From positions 682,001-746,000 of the forward strand of contig JAVTVJ010000496.1 in NCBI GenBank assembly GCA_034509425.1: a stretch of 64,000 bases of DNA, in the 5' to 3' direction. Below, piece by piece: positions 63,418 to 64,000 of the stretch. The notes below the pieces were generated by a model. It did not search any database, was not told the origin of the DNA, and worked only from the letters and a program-made list of their open reading frames with translations. Made by a program: the position numbers and the translations under genes. Each line of letters begins with the position of its first letter. The first letter of the stretch is position 1. This stretch comes from Eopsaltria australis. Taxonomy: Eukaryota; Chordata; Aves; Passeriformes; Petroicidae.

Positions 63418-64000
63418 GATGTAGGTATTGAGTTTGTCTAGTTTTTTCAATTGTGTTGCATTTCCACCTTCCTCAGATTTTTCTTCTTTACTGTGGAAAA
63501 TCTAGTTTTTGATTCCCTGTTTTTTTATGACAGTTTTGAAAATGACCCTGGGACAAATGATACAAAAGTGCTTTTGGTGAGGCAGCTTTACCTGAGTCTT
63601 TGCATTGATGTAGCTGGGCACTGCTGGTTGTAATGTAGGCAGACCTACTGGCGGGTGCCTTAAGGTCAATATATTTGTTTTCCTCTTTTCCAGGTATTTT
63701 CTAGTTTTGATATTTACTCAGTTTTTCTTTGTAGTGGTTTAATTTTGAATTGCTGAGCAGTATTACTGACAGTGCAAAGCCTGAAGAGATCTGCTTAGTT
63801 ACTGCAGTATTTCTGTTAATAGTTGATGATATACTTGCAAGATCAGCCTTTTGCAGAACGCCTCTATTCATTCGTTTGTTTTACCTATCAAGACAACAGG
63901 CTAAGCACACTGTCAGCTTTAAACTAGCACCAGTCCAATGCACAGATGGAGAGCACCTATTTTGTGCCTGTGCGTCAGGGTGGGATTTTGCCCAGCACAG

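Larger units (their letters stand above)
40576..64000 (+). other. TMTC2: TMTC2 intron 1 (5' part, continues past window)
   Basis: Begins with the donor GTAGGG. The next TMTC2 exon should begin with the end of a Ser codon and continue with Arg-Ala-Ile-Lys; no open frame with that sequence is present, so the whole right 23.4 kb is intronic. Open frames inside are all short (no more than 142 codons outside the CpG island), without known domains. The intron contains one CR1 fragment, a CG-rich patch with a 24-bp duplication, an (AT)n repeat, and many T-rich and TTTTG-rich tracts on the + strand. A nested gene or non-coding RNA is possible but not visible. Confidence 0.85.

Noticed and set aside
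40576..64000. A second TMTC2 exon
   Set aside because: No frame carrying the expected continuation (Arg-Ala-Ile-Lys after the phase-2 junction) was found, so the window ends inside intron 1.
1..64000. CRISPR arrays, operons, prophage, tRNA or rRNA genes
   Set aside because: No direct-repeat/spacer arrays, closely packed coding frames or RNA cloverleaf sequences were seen; the window is vertebrate non-coding DNA.

Overview
The window looks like a piece of a bird nuclear chromosome, probably a songbird. The evidence is three 5'-truncated CR1 LINE copies with the typical avian 3' end (14575-15433, 23805-24064, 51903-52056), AT-rich non-coding DNA with long tracts lacking genes, and a CpG-island promoter followed by a spliced exon. 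A degraded block at 3302-3780 resembles passerine endogenous-retrovirus LTRs. There is no prokaryotic or organellar signature.

The only protein-coding gene I can support is TMTC2. Its first coding exon lies at 40493-40575 (+). It encodes 27 complete codons and two bases of the 28th, and ends at a good splice donor (CAG|GTAGGG, phase 2). A large CpG island (about 39940-41080) with a cluster of GC boxes and a potential G-quadruplex forms the promoter and 5' leader. A purine-rich block (39677-39928) lies just upstream. A two-codon upstream ORF (ATG GGG TAG, 40312-40320) in strong Kozak context lies 172 nt before the TMTC2 start. Everything from 40576 to the right edge is intron 1; I found no second exon.

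The left 39.6 kb is intergenic. It holds a likely LTR remnant, CR1 copies, an expanded (ATTCTATG)n tail, a 506-bp uninterrupted polypyrimidine tract (18005-18510), several fragments of an old palindromic (MITE-like) repeat around 23.5-24.5 kb and 29.5 kb, and one near-consensus CTCF motif (28961-28974). The intron holds one CR1 fragment and many T-rich or TTTTG-rich tracts on the transcribed-sense strand.

I did not find a novel multi-gene system. The points most worth checking are the minimal uORF and promoter structure of TMTC2, the long polypyrimidine tract, the palindromic repeat family, and an unexplained exon-like open frame on the minus strand at 6598-6891.
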